Assembly (NCBI RefSeq): GCF_003987135.1
Contig: NZ_PIPJ01000001.1
Span: forward strand, 620,001-684,000
Source of the DNA: Aliidiomarina iranensis
GTDB lineage: Bacteria; Pseudomonadota; Gammaproteobacteria; Enterobacterales; Alteromonadaceae
Direction of reading: 5' to 3'
Length of the DNA stretch: 64,000 nt
In this document: one piece after another, positions 9,556 through 18,836 of the stretch
Layout: every line of letters starts with the position of its first letter
Numbering within the stretch: position 1 is the stretch's first letter
Notes under the pieces: model-generated
The model's database searches: none
What the model saw: the letters and a program-made list of their open reading frames with translations, nothing else
Told to the model about the DNA's origin: nothing
Translations under genes and position numbers: made by a program

Positions 9556-10389
9556 ATGCGCGAATATTTAGATTTAATGCGCCATGTAATGGAACATGGA
9601 ACCGTAAAAGAAGATCGCACCGGCACCGGTACCAAAAGTGTTTTCGGTTATCAAATGCGGTTCGATTTGAGTGCCGGATTTCCGCTGGTAACCACAAAAA
9701 AGTGCCATCTGCGTTCGATTATTCATGAGCTACTGTGGTTTTTAAAAGGTGAAACGAATATCGCCTATTTAAAAGAAAATGGCGTAAGCATTTGGGATGA
9801 ATGGGCTACTGAAACTGGTGAGCTTGGCCCTGTGTATGGCGCCATGTGGCGCAGTTGGCCAGCTGCTGAAGGCAAAACTATAGATCAAATCAGTGCACTA
9901 ATTAACGAAATTAAGCACAACCCAGATTCACGCCGCCTTTTGGTGAGCGCGTGGAACCCAGCGCTATTGCCAGATACACAAAAATCACCAAAGGAAAATG
10001 CGGCAGCAGGTTTGCAGGCGCTGCCCCCCTGCCACACCTTGTTCCAGTTTTATGTGGCCGATGGCAAACTCAGTTGCCAACTTTACCAGCGCAGCGCTGA
10101 TATCTTCTTGGGTGTGCCGTTTAATATTGCCAGCTATGCTTTGTTCACGCTGATGATCGCCCAAGTATGTGATTTAGAACCAGGTGATTTTATTCACACA
10201 TTGGGTGATGCTCATTTGTATTCGAATCACATGGAGCAAGCGAAATTGCAACTGAGCCGTGAGCCGCGGCCACTACCAAAAATGACGCTAAACCCGAATG
10301 TGAGGGATATTTTTGCGTTCAACTTTGCTGATTTTGAACTCAGTGGCTATGATCCGCACCCGCACATTAAAGCGCCAGTGGCGATTTAA
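9556..10389 (+). CDS. thyA: Thymidylate synthase ThyA
   Basis: Converts dUMP and methylene-tetrahydrofolate to dTMP and dihydrofolate. The catalytic cysteine is Cys159 in LPPCHT, and the dUMP-binding [17 protein letters not shown] stretch is intact. The protein is 277 residues against 264 in E. coli; the difference is an insertion of about 13 residues rich in Lys, Glu and Ala immediately before the catalytic loop, which is seen in several marine relatives. It lies downstream of lgt and 11 bp upstream of tcdA. Confidence 0.97.
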   Translation: MREYLDLMRHVMEHGTVKEDRTGTGTKSVFGYQMRFDLSAGFPLVTTKKCHLRSIIHELLWFLKGETNIAYLKENGVSIWDEWATETGELGPVYGAMWRSWPAAEGKTIDQISALINEIKHNPDSRRLLVSAWNPALLPDTQKSPKENAAAGLQALPPCHTLFQFYVADGKLSCQLYQRSADIFLGVPFNIASYALFTLMIAQVCDLEPGDFIHTLGDAHLYSNHMEQAKLQLSREPRPLPKMTLNPNVRDIFAFNFADFELSGYDPHPHIKAPVAI

Positions 10390-10400
10390 CAGGAATTTGA

Positions 10401-11198
10401 ATGAGTGCAATAACTGAATGGCAGCGCCGGTTTAGCGGTATTGAGCGCTTGTATGGCGTGAACCAAGCCGCGCAAATAGCAAAACTGCATATTACTGTTA
10501 TTGGCCTTGGTGGCGTAGGTTCATGGGCCGCCGAGGCACTAGTACGAACCGGTATTGGTGAAATCACGTTAATTGATTTAGATGAAGTGTGTTTGAGTAA
10601 CGTGAATCGTCAATCACATGCGCTGAGCGATACGGTGGGGCAGCTGAAAACCGAGGTGTTAGCCCAGCGGCTGCTTGCCATTAACCCAGCTCTTAAAGTG
10701 CACGTGGTCGATGATTTCATTAATCAAGATAACCTTGCTGCATGTTTAACGCCTGCTCCTGATGGAGTGCTAGATGCGATCGATAGTTTGCAAGCGAAAG
10801 TAGCACTTTTGGCGTGGTGTAAGCGGCAAAAACTTCCGGTGGTTACAACCGGCGGCGCGGGTGGGCAAATCGATCCAACAAAAATTGCGCTAACCGATGT
10901 AGCAAAGGTAATCCAAGACCCACTCATGGCCAAGGTGCGTAACCAACTACGCCGAGATTATGGGTTTAGCCGCAATCCGAAACGAAAATTTGGCATTGAT
11001 TGTGTGTATTCCACTGAGCAATTGCGTTACCCAGATGCCCAAGGCTGTGTTTCTTACGCAAAACCGGGTGAAACTAATGTGCGAATCGATTGCAGCACGG
11101 GTTTCGGCGCAAGCATGATGGTAACAGCCAGCTTTGGTATGTTCGCTGCGGCCCGGCTACTGGAAAAACTATTACCAAAAACAACACCCAGTTCTTAA
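10401..11198 (+). CDS. tcdA: tRNA threonylcarbamoyladenosine dehydratase TcdA (CsdL)
   Basis: E1-like ATP-dependent enzyme that cyclises t6A37 to ct6A in tRNAs reading ANN codons. The ThiF/MoeB nucleotide-binding motif VIGLGGVGSW is at residues 34-43, followed by the family sequence DEVCLSNVNRQ. The length of 265 is typical. AGGAA precedes the ATG. It is 11 bp downstream of thyA and probably in its operon. The convergent neighbour is csdE; CsdE and CsdL/TcdA belong to the same sulfur-transfer system in E. coli, which gives context support. No csdA is next to them. Confidence 0.93.
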   Translation: MSAITEWQRRFSGIERLYGVNQAAQIAKLHITVIGLGGVGSWAAEALVRTGIGEITLIDLDEVCLSNVNRQSHALSDTVGQLKTEVLAQRLLAINPALKVHVVDDFINQDNLAACLTPAPDGVLDAIDSLQAKVALLAWCKRQKLPVVTTGGAGGQIDPTKIALTDVAKVIQDPLMAKVRNQLRRDYGFSRNPKRKFGIDCVYSTEQLRYPDAQGCVSYAKPGETNVRIDCSTGFGASMMVTASFGMFAAARLLEKLLPKTTPSS

Positions 11199-11298
11199 TT
11201 TCCAAGTGCCGGCCCCTATAAAATAAGCGCATAAATGCAACGCTTACAGTTACCAGAGAATGAGTAACAGGCAACACCTCGATAAAAATATGGGCGGT

Positions 11299-11757
11299 TC
11301 AAAGTAAGGCTTCGGCACTAGTTTTTGCATGTTGGCAAATATGAAACAAACCATTGCTGCGAGAAGGGGTAAGTTGTTGCTGTAAACCACAGGAACGCAA
11401 CCAATCTTCAAAAGAAAATGCTACCATATGTTCCGGCGATTGGTTCTGCACCGGAGCAAAGAGAATCACGAGTAAGCCACGAATCAAACGTGAACTACTA
11501 TCGGTATAATAACGTAGTGTATTTTCGGCGGTTGTTTCTATACGCAGCCACACGGGCGCCTCGCAGCCGCGCACCGCATGGCTTTGATTATGTTCAACAG
11601 CATCCGGTGTTACTGTTTTTGCCAGCTCCAGCACATATCGATACCGCTGCTCCCAACCCGGCATGTGCTGCAGGCTATTGAGAATTTCGGTAGCACTCGG
11701 CGCGCCTAGGTTAGGCGTTGAGCCATCTTTGATTGTATTGTGCGTATTTGAATGCAT
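11299..11757 (-). CDS. csdE: SufE-family cysteine desulfuration protein CsdE
   Basis: Sulfur acceptor that takes persulfide from a cysteine desulfurase. The conserved reactive-loop cysteine is in VRGCEAPVW (Cys65 with the start used here; Cys61 in E. coli CsdE, Cys51 in SufE). I set the start at the ATG at 11757, giving 152 residues; the open frame reaches back to 11883, but the extra 42 residues are unlike the family and Cys/Arg-rich. The Shine-Dalgarno sequence is weak in either case. Convergent with tcdA, its functional partner in E. coli. SufE is the alternative name; context favours CsdE. Confidence 0.82.
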   Translation of the reverse strand: MHSNTHNTIKDGSTPNLGAPSATEILNSLQHMPGWEQRYRYVLELAKTVTPDAVEHNQSHAVRGCEAPVWLRIETTAENTLRYYTDSSSRLIRGLLVILFAPVQNQSPEHMVAFSFEDWLRSCGLQQQLTPSRSNGLFHICQHAKTSAEALL

Positions 11758-11914
11758 ATATTCAGCCGGCGTTGTGAGGGTATTGGCCCTCTTTACTGTT
11801 GGTAAGTAGAATAAGCTAGTTCGGTTATACCGTTTGCAGTGCGAATTTGAACAGGGTGCCAGCTTCAGTTGACACCTCAACACTTATAAATTTTGGTCAT
11901 TATAACCAGAACAC

Positions 11915-11943
11915 TTGTTTCATGCAGGTTGCTTTTACATAAT
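11915..11943 (+). promoter_or_regulatory. Probable sigma-70 promoter of etfBA
   Basis: TTGTTT (11915-11920), a 17-bp spacer, and CATAAT (11938-11943). It stands 48 bp before the etfB ATG, which itself has an AGAAGGAAG ribosome binding site. Confidence 0.55.
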
Positions 11944-11991
11944 GCAGCCTGAAATCGGTTTCGATACAGAAATTATCAGAAGGAAGATGTT

Positions 11992-12741
11992 ATGAAAATC
12001 TTGGTCGCGGTGAAGCGCGTGATTGACTACAACGTCAAAGTACGTGTAAAAGCTGATCAATCAGATGTTGATTTGAACAACGTGAAAATGGCGTTGAATC
12101 CATTCTGCGAAATCGCGGTTGAAGAAGCCGTGCGCTTGAAAGAAAAGGGCGTTGCGGAAGAAGTAGTAGTTGTTTCGATTGGGCCAAAAGCCTGCCAAGA
12201 GCAGATTCGCACAGCGCTAGCTCTAGGGGCAGATCGCGGGATTCATGTAGAATCCGAGAAAATGCCTGATTCTTTAGCAGTTGCTAAAATCCTCAACAAA
12301 ATTGTATCCGAAGAAGCGCCACAACTCGTAATTCTTGGCAAGCAATCGATTGATTCTGATAACAACCAAACTGGGCAAATGTTAGCTGCCTTGGCAGATA
12401 TGCCGCAAGGCACCTTCGCCTCTGAAGTTGTGGTAGATGGTGATAAAGTGCAAGTAACCCGAGAAGTAGATGGCGGTTTGCAAACCGTAGAACTTACATT
12501 ACCTGCAATTGTTACTACTGATTTACGCTTGAACGAGCCGCGCTATGCATCGTTGCCGAATATCATGAAAGCAAAACGCAAACCGTTAGATGTGAAAACA
12601 CCAGAAGATCTAGGTGTTAGCTTGGATAGCAAAATCTCGGTGTTAAAAGTAGAAGCGCCCGCTGAACGCAGCGCCGGAGTGAAAGTTGCCGATATCGCAG
12701 AATTAGTTGAGAAATTGAAAAACGAGGCGAAAGTATTATGA
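11992..12741 (+). CDS. etfB: Electron transfer flavoprotein beta subunit EtfB
   Basis: AMP-binding small subunit of the electron transfer flavoprotein that carries electrons from acyl-CoA dehydrogenases and other flavin dehydrogenases to ETF-quinone oxidoreductase. The N-terminal signature [16 protein letters not shown], the [18 protein letters not shown] stretch and the ETF-beta signature near residues 150-190 ([18 protein letters not shown]) are all standard. The length of 249 matches the mitochondrial and proteobacterial type. Overlaps etfA by 4 bp (ATGA). Confidence 0.96.
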   Translation: MKILVAVKRVIDYNVKVRVKADQSDVDLNNVKMALNPFCEIAVEEAVRLKEKGVAEEVVVVSIGPKACQEQIRTALALGADRGIHVESEKMPDSLAVAKILNKIVSEEAPQLVILGKQSIDSDNNQTGQMLAALADMPQGTFASEVVVDGDKVQVTREVDGGLQTVELTLPAIVTTDLRLNEPRYASLPNIMKAKRKPLDVKTPEDLGVSLDSKISVLKVEAPAERSAGVKVADIAELVEKLKNEAKVL

Positions 12742-13667
12742 GCATCTTAGTTGTTGCGGAACACGATAATAAAGCCCTGAATCCAGCTACGCTGAAAACG
12801 CTTACAGCAGCGCAAGCCATGGGCGATGACATTCATGTTTTGGTAGCCGGTGAGGGCTCTGCAGATGTAGCCGCGGAAGCTGCAAAAGTGGCTGGTGTTG
12901 CCAAAGTTCTCCATGCGGATAATGCCGCTTATGGCCATCAGTTAGCCGAAAACTTGAGTGCGCTAGTTGTTAGTATTGGCAAAAACTACAGCCACATCGT
13001 TGCGCCTGCTACTACAACGGGCAAAAACTTTATGCCGCGTGTAGCTGTGTTGCTTGATGTTGCTCAAGTGTCTGACATCATTGCGGTTGAATCGGCCGAT
13101 ACGTTCCGCCGGCCAATTTATGCTGGTAATGCAATTGCCACAGTGCAGTGTGCAGAAGATATAAAAGTAATTACCGTTCGCGCTACCGCTTTTGATGCGG
13201 CATCTGCTGAAGGTGGTTCTGCGGAGATTGAAACCTTAGACGATGTATTTGCTTCGGATAAAGCAAGCTTCGTTGGTGAGCAAGTAGCTGCTTCAGAACG
13301 CCCTGATTTATCGGCGGCGAGCGTGGTTATCTCCGGTGGCCGTGGTATGCAAAACGGTGAAAACTTTGTATTGTTAGAAAAAGTAGCGGATAAATTAGGT
13401 GCTGCAATTGGTGCTTCTCGGGCCGCAGTGGATGCTGGGTTCGTACCAAACGATATGCAAGTAGGGCAAACAGGGAAGATCGTTGCACCTGATCTCTACA
13501 TCGCAGTGGGCATCAGTGGTGCGATTCAACATCTGGCTGGCATGAAGGATTCAAAAATCATTGTAGCCATTAATAAAGATGAAGAAGCGCCGATATTCCA
13601 AGTGGCTGATTATGGTTTGGTGGCGGATTTATTTGATGCCCTACCAGAACTTGAAAGTGCTCTGTAG
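12738..13667 (+). CDS. etfA: Electron transfer flavoprotein alpha subunit EtfA
   Basis: FAD-binding large subunit of ETF. The C-terminal FAD domain shows [45 protein letters not shown] and the [10 protein letters not shown] segment, all hallmarks of EtfA. The length of 309 is normal. It is translationally coupled to etfB. ETF-QO and acyl-CoA dehydrogenase genes are not in the window. A hairpin follows 12 bp after the stop. Confidence 0.96.
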   Translation: MSILVVAEHDNKALNPATLKTLTAAQAMGDDIHVLVAGEGSADVAAEAAKVAGVAKVLHADNAAYGHQLAENLSALVVSIGKNYSHIVAPATTTGKNFMPRVAVLLDVAQVSDIIAVESADTFRRPIYAGNAIATVQCAEDIKVITVRATAFDAASAEGGSAEIETLDDVFASDKASFVGEQVAASERPDLSAASVVISGGRGMQNGENFVLLEKVADKLGAAIGASRAAVDAGFVPNDMQVGQTGKIVAPDLYIAVGISGAIQHLAGMKDSKIIVAINKDEEAPIFQVADYGLVADLFDALPELESAL

Positions 13668-13678
13668 TAACTGCGTGA

Positions 13679-13711
13679 CAAGCAGGTTAAAGTTCTGCTA
13701 ACCTGCTTGTT
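13679..13711 (+). terminator. Hairpin behind etfA
   Basis: Perfect 12-bp stem ACAAGCAGGTTA / TAACCTGCTTGT with a 9-base loop, starting 12 bp after the etfA stop. The following tract is A/T-rich but lacks a clean T run, so it may be a weak terminator or an mRNA-stabilising end. Confidence 0.55.
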
Positions 13712-13862
13712 AAAGATTTATTATAAAAAAGTTGGAAAAATGATAGGAAACACTTGCTTAAATGCGAGTAATCATACATGATTTTTCCAAAGTCATTAGC
13801 CAGGGACTCCCGATTCGGGGTACGCAGGATAGGTGGCAACAACAATGAAAAGAAGAATAACT

Positions 13863-15665
13863 ATGTTTAAAAAACTTCCATTAGCCTCTGCAATAGCCGT
13901 TGCAATTGCAGCCGTACCAGTACAAGCCGCAGATTTTGATTTGGGGCCGTTCGCCGTTAAATTTGATTCCACATTCTCACTCGGTGCAGTTGTGCGTACC
14001 GGTTCTCGTGATGCGCGTGTATTGCATCCGGGTAACTTTGAAGGTGGACAAGGCCAATCAGGTGTTGCCGATGATGGTAACTTAAACTTTGATAAAGGCG
14101 ACATGACATCATTAGTATTCAAAGGCATTCATGACCTTGATATTAATGCCGGCGAATACGGTGGTTTCTTCACTCGCTTCAACTATTGGTACGATGGAGT
14201 GATCGAACGTGAAGGCGTTGCTCACGGCCATAATGGTACTAATTATACACCGAATGCTCGCCTCGATGGCGATGCTTTTGATGATTACTCAAAAGGAAAA
14301 GGCTTCAACGTTCTTGATGCCTTTTACTATACCCAGTTTGATGTGGGCTCAACTCCATTCGATCTACGTATCGGCCGTCAGGTTTTAAGTTGGGGTGAAA
14401 GTACCTTAATTTTTAACGGCATCAACTCAATCAACCCACTTGATGTAAACGCAGCTCGTCGCCCAGGCGCTGAAGTACGTGAAGCTTTGCTACCTGTGGG
14501 AATGGTAAGCCTATCGGTTGGTGTTGGAGTGAACACATCACTCGATACCTTTGTTGGTTTTGAGTGGGATAACACCAAACTAGATGGCTGTGGTACTTTC
14601 TTCTCAACCGTAGATATTCTCGGTGGGCCAGGTTGTAATAAAGTAACCTTGAACCCCGAAGTTGCACCAGGCCGTTTCTTAAGCGACCAAGAATCGGTTG
14701 AAGCCGGTTTATATGTTTCTCGTGCGGCAGACCAAGATGCCAGTGATAGTGGCCAATGGGGTGTGGGTTTACGCCATTACTCTTTGGACTTAGATACTGA
14801 ATTTGGTTTGTACTACATCAATGTGCACAACCATGCGCCGATTATTTCTGCGTACGATTGGGACACGCCAAACTTTAGTAACAATATTGTGGCTTCAAAT
14901 GGCCCAATGTATTTTGCTGAGTGGCCAGAAGACAACCAAATTTTTGGCGCAAGCTTCAGTACAACTCTAGCCGGCTGGTCTTGGGCTGGTGAAGTGAGCT
15001 ATCGGCCGAACCAAGCGGTGCAAATAAATACCACGGAAATCCTAACCGCAGGTTTGCAGCCTAACGTTCCAAGCTCGTTCTCTGGCCGCATCCAAGAAGC
15101 TCGCCCAGATGGTATTCCAGTGGGTAACTATGCTGCGGGTTATGAAGAGTTAAAAGTGTACCAAGCACAAATGACTTTCATTAACTTCTTCGAACAATTC
15201 TGGATTTCGGATCGGTTAACATTACTTGCTGAATTCGGTATGAATCACATTGATAACTTACCGGATTTAGATACCCAACGCTTCGGCCGCAGCCCAGTGT
15301 ACGGTAAGTGTTTAACAATGCGTGATCAGCGCCAACTGGGTAACCCAGATCCAGCTGCAGATATTAACTGTGAAGGCTTCGTAACCACTACATCATTCGG
15401 TTACCGTGTTCGTGCCGCATTTGATTTCAACAACGTTTATCGTGGTTGGAACTTATCGCCTACGTTGGTATTGAACCATGATGTTAAAGGCTACTCGCCA
15501 AACGCTAACTTCATCGAAGGCCGCTTGAACTTAGGCTTGGTGATGAATGCAAGCTACATGAGTAAATACAATGTAAGCTTGGCATACAATAACTACAGCG
15601 GAGCAGATTACGATCCGATGCAAGACCGTGATCACGTATCTGCGAGCTTCTCAGTAGCGTTCTAA
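13863..15665 (+). CDS. DUF1302-family outer-membrane protein
   Basis: A 600-residue protein with a clear Sec signal peptide (MFKKLPLASAIAVAIAA, cleavage after about AQA) and a beta-rich, aromatic-alternating sequence ending in F (SVSFSVAF), as expected for an outer-membrane barrel. Stretches such as LDAFYYTQF, RIGRQVLSWGESTLI and NPLDVNAARRPG are typical of the DUF1302 family. These are often paired with a DUF1329 lipoprotein and linked to lipid or terpenoid use, but no DUF1329 gene follows here. I start at the ATG at 13863, which has AGAAGA upstream and leads straight into the signal peptide; an ATG at 13845 and a further one at 13833 add only a short basic leader. Its ligand is unknown. Confidence 0.8.
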   Translation: MFKKLPLASAIAVAIAAVPVQAADFDLGPFAVKFDSTFSLGAVVRTGSRDARVLHPGNFEGGQGQSGVADDGNLNFDKGDMTSLVFKGIHDLDINAGEYGGFFTRFNYWYDGVIEREGVAHGHNGTNYTPNARLDGDAFDDYSKGKGFNVLDAFYYTQFDVGSTPFDLRIGRQVLSWGESTLIFNGINSINPLDVNAARRPGAEVREALLPVGMVSLSVGVGVNTSLDTFVGFEWDNTKLDGCGTFFSTVDILGGPGCNKVTLNPEVAPGRFLSDQESVEAGLYVSRAADQDASDSGQWGVGLRHYSLDLDTEFGLYYINVHNHAPIISAYDWDTPNFSNNIVASNGPMYFAEWPEDNQIFGASFSTTLAGWSWAGEVSYRPNQAVQINTTEILTAGLQPNVPSSFSGRIQEARPDGIPVGNYAAGYEELKVYQAQMTFINFFEQFWISDRLTLLAEFGMNHIDNLPDLDTQRFGRSPVYGKCLTMRDQRQLGNPDPAADINCEGFVTTTSFGYRVRAAFDFNNVYRGWNLSPTLVLNHDVKGYSPNANFIEGRLNLGLVMNASYMSKYNVSLAYNNYSGADYDPMQDRDHVSASFSVAF

Positions 15666-15703
15666 TATCATCACAGCAGTGTTAGAACGATACGCTCAAG
15701 AAT

Positions 15704-15730
15704 AAAAAAACCGCCTCCGGGCGGTTTTTT
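15704..15730 (+). terminator. Rho-independent terminator behind the DUF1302 gene
   Basis: A tract of A residues, stem CCGCC-TCCG-GGCGG and six T residues; the A and T tracts extend the stem. It lies 38 bp after the stop and just before ung. Confidence 0.93.
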
Positions 15731-15750
15731 ATTAGCAAAACGGTAAAACC

Positions 15751-16506
15751 ATGGCGACTTGGCAAACGTTTCTTCAACGAGAGAAGAAAAAGGAATACTT
15801 TCAAAACCTGATTGCGCGCCTATCCGCAGAGCGTGAAGCGGGTGAAATTATCTTGCCACCTGAAAAAGATATGTTCAAAGCGTTCGAGCTCACCCCTTTG
15901 AATCAGGTGAAGGTGGTGATTATTGGTCAAGATCCTTATCACCAACTGGGGCAAGCCCATGGCTTGGCTTTTTCAGTGCCGAAAGGAATCAAACCACCAC
16001 CATCATTGAAGAATATTTACAAAGCAATTCAGCATGACTATCCAAAGGTAAGCATTCCGAAGCATGGTGATTTACAAGGGTGGGCAGAGCAGGGGGTGTT
16101 TTTACATAATACCGCGTTAACGGTTCGCATGAGTGCGGCCGGTTCTCATGCAAAAATTGGTTGGCAAACCTTCACTGAAAACGCACTGCGCTATCTTGCT
16201 GAGCAGCGCACCTGTGCCTATTTGCTTTGGGGTAATCATGCGCAAAAATTCGAGCCTTTGATTACAGAAGCTCATAAAATGCTGCCCGCAAATAACGCAC
16301 TGGGCCAAAATGAATCTGTAAAAGGGCGAAATATCTCCCCATTAATTTTAAAGGCCGTTCACCCTTCGCCACTTTCGGCTCACCGCGGATTCTTAAATTG
16401 CGGGCATTTTGCTGCAGTGAATTGTTGGTTACTACAACAAGGCGAAAGCCCAATTGAGTGGCTGAAAGCAGATACCGAAGCAGAGCAACAATACACATTA
16501 TTGTAA
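15751..16506 (+). CDS. ung: Uracil-DNA glycosylase Ung
   Basis: Base-excision repair enzyme that removes uracil from DNA. The water-activating motif GQDPYH is at residues 60-65 (catalytic Asp62) and the DNA-intercalating loop HPSPLSAHRGF starts at His204. The length of 251 is slightly longer than the 229 of E. coli, through N- and C-terminal extensions. It is preceded by a strong terminator and is followed by a small gene with its own ribosome binding site. Confidence 0.97.
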   Translation: MATWQTFLQREKKKEYFQNLIARLSAEREAGEIILPPEKDMFKAFELTPLNQVKVVIIGQDPYHQLGQAHGLAFSVPKGIKPPPSLKNIYKAIQHDYPKVSIPKHGDLQGWAEQGVFLHNTALTVRMSAAGSHAKIGWQTFTENALRYLAEQRTCAYLLWGNHAQKFEPLITEAHKMLPANNALGQNESVKGRNISPLILKAVHPSPLSAHRGFLNCGHFAAVNCWLLQQGESPIEWLKADTEAEQQYTLL

Positions 16507-16595
16507 CATTATTCTTTTATAGTTCGGGTGTTTGTGGTACAAAGTAAAGGCGCTTTAACAAAAATATAACAGTAATATTTTTAAGGGGGATTCCC

Positions 16596-16769
16596 ATGAA
16601 CGACGAACTTAACAGTGCAGGTAGTAATGCTGATAAATCGGGTAAGGGTCGGGCAGCAAAGCGGAAATGGCGTGAAATAGAAGCGATACAAGAACGCCAA
16701 CGTTTAGAAAAGGAATTAACAGATATTGATTACTGTTACGATCTAGAAACTGATGATTTAGATTTTTAA
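16596..16769 (+). CDS. Small DUF3545-like protein
   Basis: A 57-codon frame with a strong AAGGGGG ribosome binding site eight bases before the ATG. The protein is hydrophilic: a Ser/Gly-rich start, then GRAAKRKWREIEAIQERQRL, then an acidic end (YDLETDDLDF). The KRKWREIEAI core and acidic C terminus are what I recall for the DUF3545 family of small proteins in Alteromonadales and Vibrionaceae, function unknown. It is followed 31 bp later by a terminator, which supports a real transcript end here. Confidence 0.75.
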   Translation: MNDELNSAGSNADKSGKGRAAKRKWREIEAIQERQRLEKELTDIDYCYDLETDDLDF

Positions 16770-16800
16770 GCATAGATTTAAAACATCGTTATAGAAAACA

Positions 16801-16840
16801 AAACGCCGCATTGTGGTTACTCCACAAACGCGGCGTTTTT
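16801..16840. terminator. Bidirectional terminator
   Basis: Long hairpin: AAACGCCGC pairs with GCGGCGTTT, with an inner TTGTGG/CCACAA extension and a T run on the right; A residues on the left give a T run on the other strand. It separates the DUF3545-like gene from convergent suhB. Confidence 0.9.
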
Positions 16841-16889
16841 GATCTTCGTTATTTTAGCCTGCGCACTGAAGGCGCTAGCGCATGATTAG

Positions 16890-16987
16890 TTGCGCATGAT
16901 TACTTGCGAACAATTATTTGCGAACAATTATTTGCGAACAATTATTTGCGAACAATCACTTGCGAACCATTACTTGCGCATAGATTC
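16890..16987. repeat. 14-bp tandem array running into the 3' end of suhB
   Basis: Seven units close to TTGCGAACAATTAT; three central copies (16904-16945) are identical and outer copies diverge. The right-hand units cover the last codons and the stop of suhB (suhB ends at 16970 on the minus strand), so the array looks as if it was copied outward from the suhB stop region. Confidence 0.9.
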
Positions 16988-17770
16988 CGATAACAACGGG
17001 CGCATTTGCGTAACCATTGTTTGCAGAATTCGCGGTGCAGCAGCAACCACATTTCCTGAATTATTGTGATTCATACCACCACCAAAATCGGTAACAACGC
17101 CACCTGCTTCCCGAACAAGTAACTCGCCCGCAGCTGTATCCCAGTATTTAAGGCCGGCTTCGAAAAAACCATCATAACGGCCAGCCGCCACATAAGCCAA
17201 ATCAAGTGCCGCAGCACCAGCGCGGCGGATATCGGCAGTTTGTTCAAAAAACTTATTAAATACCGCTTGGTATTCAGGAAGCAAATGTTTCATGCGGAAT
17301 GGGAATCCGGTGGCTAAAAGCGCGCCATCAAGATCTTTACCACCACCAACCCGAATTCGGTAACCATTCAATTGCGCACCAGCGCCACGGCTTGCTGTGA
17401 ACATTTCTTCGCGAACGGGATCATACACCACCGCGTGTTGGGTGATGCCCTTGTGGGTTAAGGCAATGGAAATACAAAAATGAGGAATGCCACGAACGTA
17501 ATTCGTTGTGCCATCGATTGGGTCGATTACCCACAGGTAATCCCCTTTTGCACCGTGCTCACCAGATTCTTCTGCCAAGAAAGCGTGATCTGGATACGAT
17601 TTTTTAATCGTATTGATAATTACTTCTTCACAAGCTTTATCAATGTTTGAAACGTAATCATGTAAGCCTTTTGAGCTTACCTCAACTTGGTCAGGCTGAG
17701 CGAATGATTTCATAGCTACACGGCCGGCTGCACGAGCAGCACGCACCGCAATGTTTAAAATTGCATGCAT
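16970..17770 (-). CDS. suhB: Inositol-1-monophosphatase SuhB
   Basis: Mg-dependent phosphatase of the IMPase family; in E. coli SuhB also joins the Nus antitermination complex on rRNA operons. The metal-binding motifs AEESGE (66-71), DPIDGTTN (83-90) and KYWDTAAGEL are intact. I choose the ATG at 17770 (MHAILNIAVRAARAAG, as in family members), with AGGAA seven bases upstream, giving 266 residues; the open frame extends 26 codons further back without family similarity. Divergent from trmJ, the same pairing as in E. coli. A 14-bp repeat array starts at its very end. Confidence 0.95.
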   Translation of the reverse strand: MHAILNIAVRAARAAGRVAMKSFAQPDQVEVSSKGLHDYVSNIDKACEEVIINTIKKSYPDHAFLAEESGEHGAKGDYLWVIDPIDGTTNYVRGIPHFCISIALTHKGITQHAVVYDPVREEMFTASRGAGAQLNGYRIRVGGGKDLDGALLATGFPFRMKHLLPEYQAVFNKFFEQTADIRRAGAAALDLAYVAAGRYDGFFEAGLKYWDTAAGELLVREAGGVVTDFGGGMNHNNSGNVVAAAPRILQTMVTQMRPLLSESMRK

Positions 17771-17957
17771 GGGGATTTCCTGTACTGGCAAAGAGCGGGT
17801 GAAAATTTCGCCGGCATTATAAGCATGTTCCGCGCCAGATGCAATCAAACTACTGCTGTGCTAGTATCTCAGCGCTTTTTTAAGCGCCAGATAACCGGTA
17901 TATAGGGCTACAACGCCCAGTACTATAGAGCTTGAATATAACGATGGAAATTGCGCA

Positions 17958-18683
17958 ATGTTAAGCGAAATTCGGATTGTGTTAGTAGGAACCACCGACC
18001 AGAGAAACATAGGATCGGCGGCTCGCGCCATGAAAACCATGGGTTTACAGGAATTGGTATTGGTGGATCCGCAAGAGATTCCGCAAGGTAAAGCGCAGGC
18101 CTTGGCTGCGGGTGCCACCGATGTTTTAGCTCATGCGCGTACGGTTGATACATTGCAAGAAGCCTTGGCGGATTGCACCCTAGTGCTTGCCACCAGCGCT
18201 CGCAATCGCACCCTCGATTGGCCACAGCTCACGCCTCGTGAAGCCGGTGAAAAAGCGATCAAAGAAGGTTTACAGGGCGCAAAAGTTGCTATTGTATTTG
18301 GCCGTGAAGCCAGCGGATTAACAAACGAAGAACTGCAACAAAGCAACTTTCATATACATATTCCGGCGAATCCGGAATACAGCTCACTGAATTTAGCCAT
18401 GGCGGTGCAAACCGTAAGTTACGAGATGCGCATGGCGTTTTTAGCGGCGCAAACACAACCCGTTGAAGATGAACAGGTTTACCCATACCACAAAGAAATT
18501 GAAAGTTTTTATGATCATCTTGAACGTGTGTTAACCGCCTCGGGTTTTATTATTCCGCAGCATCCGGGCACGGTGATGACCAAGTTGCGCCGGTTGTTTA
18601 CCAGAACACGTTTGGAAGAGAATGAATTGAAAATCTTGCGGGGCGTTTTATCCTCTTTAGAAAAACAAATTCCGAAAAACTAA
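17958..18683 (+). CDS. trmJ: tRNA (cytidine/uridine-2'-O-)-methyltransferase TrmJ
   Basis: SPOUT-class enzyme that 2'-O-methylates position 32 of several tRNAs. The N-terminal [19 protein letters not shown] and the SAM-knot region [15 protein letters not shown] ... [10 protein letters not shown] are diagnostic of the TrmJ/TrmH group. The length of 241 matches E. coli TrmJ (246). It lies divergent from suhB and upstream of iscR, the conserved suhB-trmJ-iscR order. Confidence 0.95.
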   Translation: MLSEIRIVLVGTTDQRNIGSAARAMKTMGLQELVLVDPQEIPQGKAQALAAGATDVLAHARTVDTLQEALADCTLVLATSARNRTLDWPQLTPREAGEKAIKEGLQGAKVAIVFGREASGLTNEELQQSNFHIHIPANPEYSSLNLAMAVQTVSYEMRMAFLAAQTQPVEDEQVYPYHKEIESFYDHLERVLTASGFIIPQHPGTVMTKLRRLFTRTRLEENELKILRGVLSSLEKQIPKN

Positions 18684-18706
18684 ACTTGAGTGTTTTACTA
18701 GGTTAA

Positions 18707-18731
18707 ATACTTGATAGGAATAGTCGGGAAT
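18707..18731 (+). promoter_or_regulatory. Predicted type 1 IscR-binding site
   Basis: The 25 bases starting ATACTTGATAGG and ending GTCGGGAAT match the E. coli type 1 IscR consensus (ATASYYGACTRWWWYAGTCRRSTAT) at 21 of 25 positions by my count. It overlaps the -35 region of the likely iscR promoter, as in E. coli, so autorepression by [2Fe-2S]-IscR is expected. Confidence 0.65.
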
Positions 18732-18739
18732 GGTAAAGT
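18711..18739 (+). promoter_or_regulatory. Probable iscR promoter
   Basis: TTGATA (18711-18716), a 17-bp spacer and TAAAGT (18734-18739). About 100 bp lie between it and the iscR ATG. The -35 is inside the predicted IscR box. Confidence 0.5.
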
Positions 18740-18836
18740 TTTCAGCATAAATTTCCTCATTGGGCGTTGCAAAAATGCGCGCAGTTAAGTTCAAACGCCG
18801 CCATCGGCTTTGGGCTATGGTAAACCGAGGTAACCT

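Noticed and set aside
11758-11883. N-terminal extension of csdE
   Set aside because: The extra 42 residues do not resemble SufE-family proteins; an internal ATG gives the normal length.
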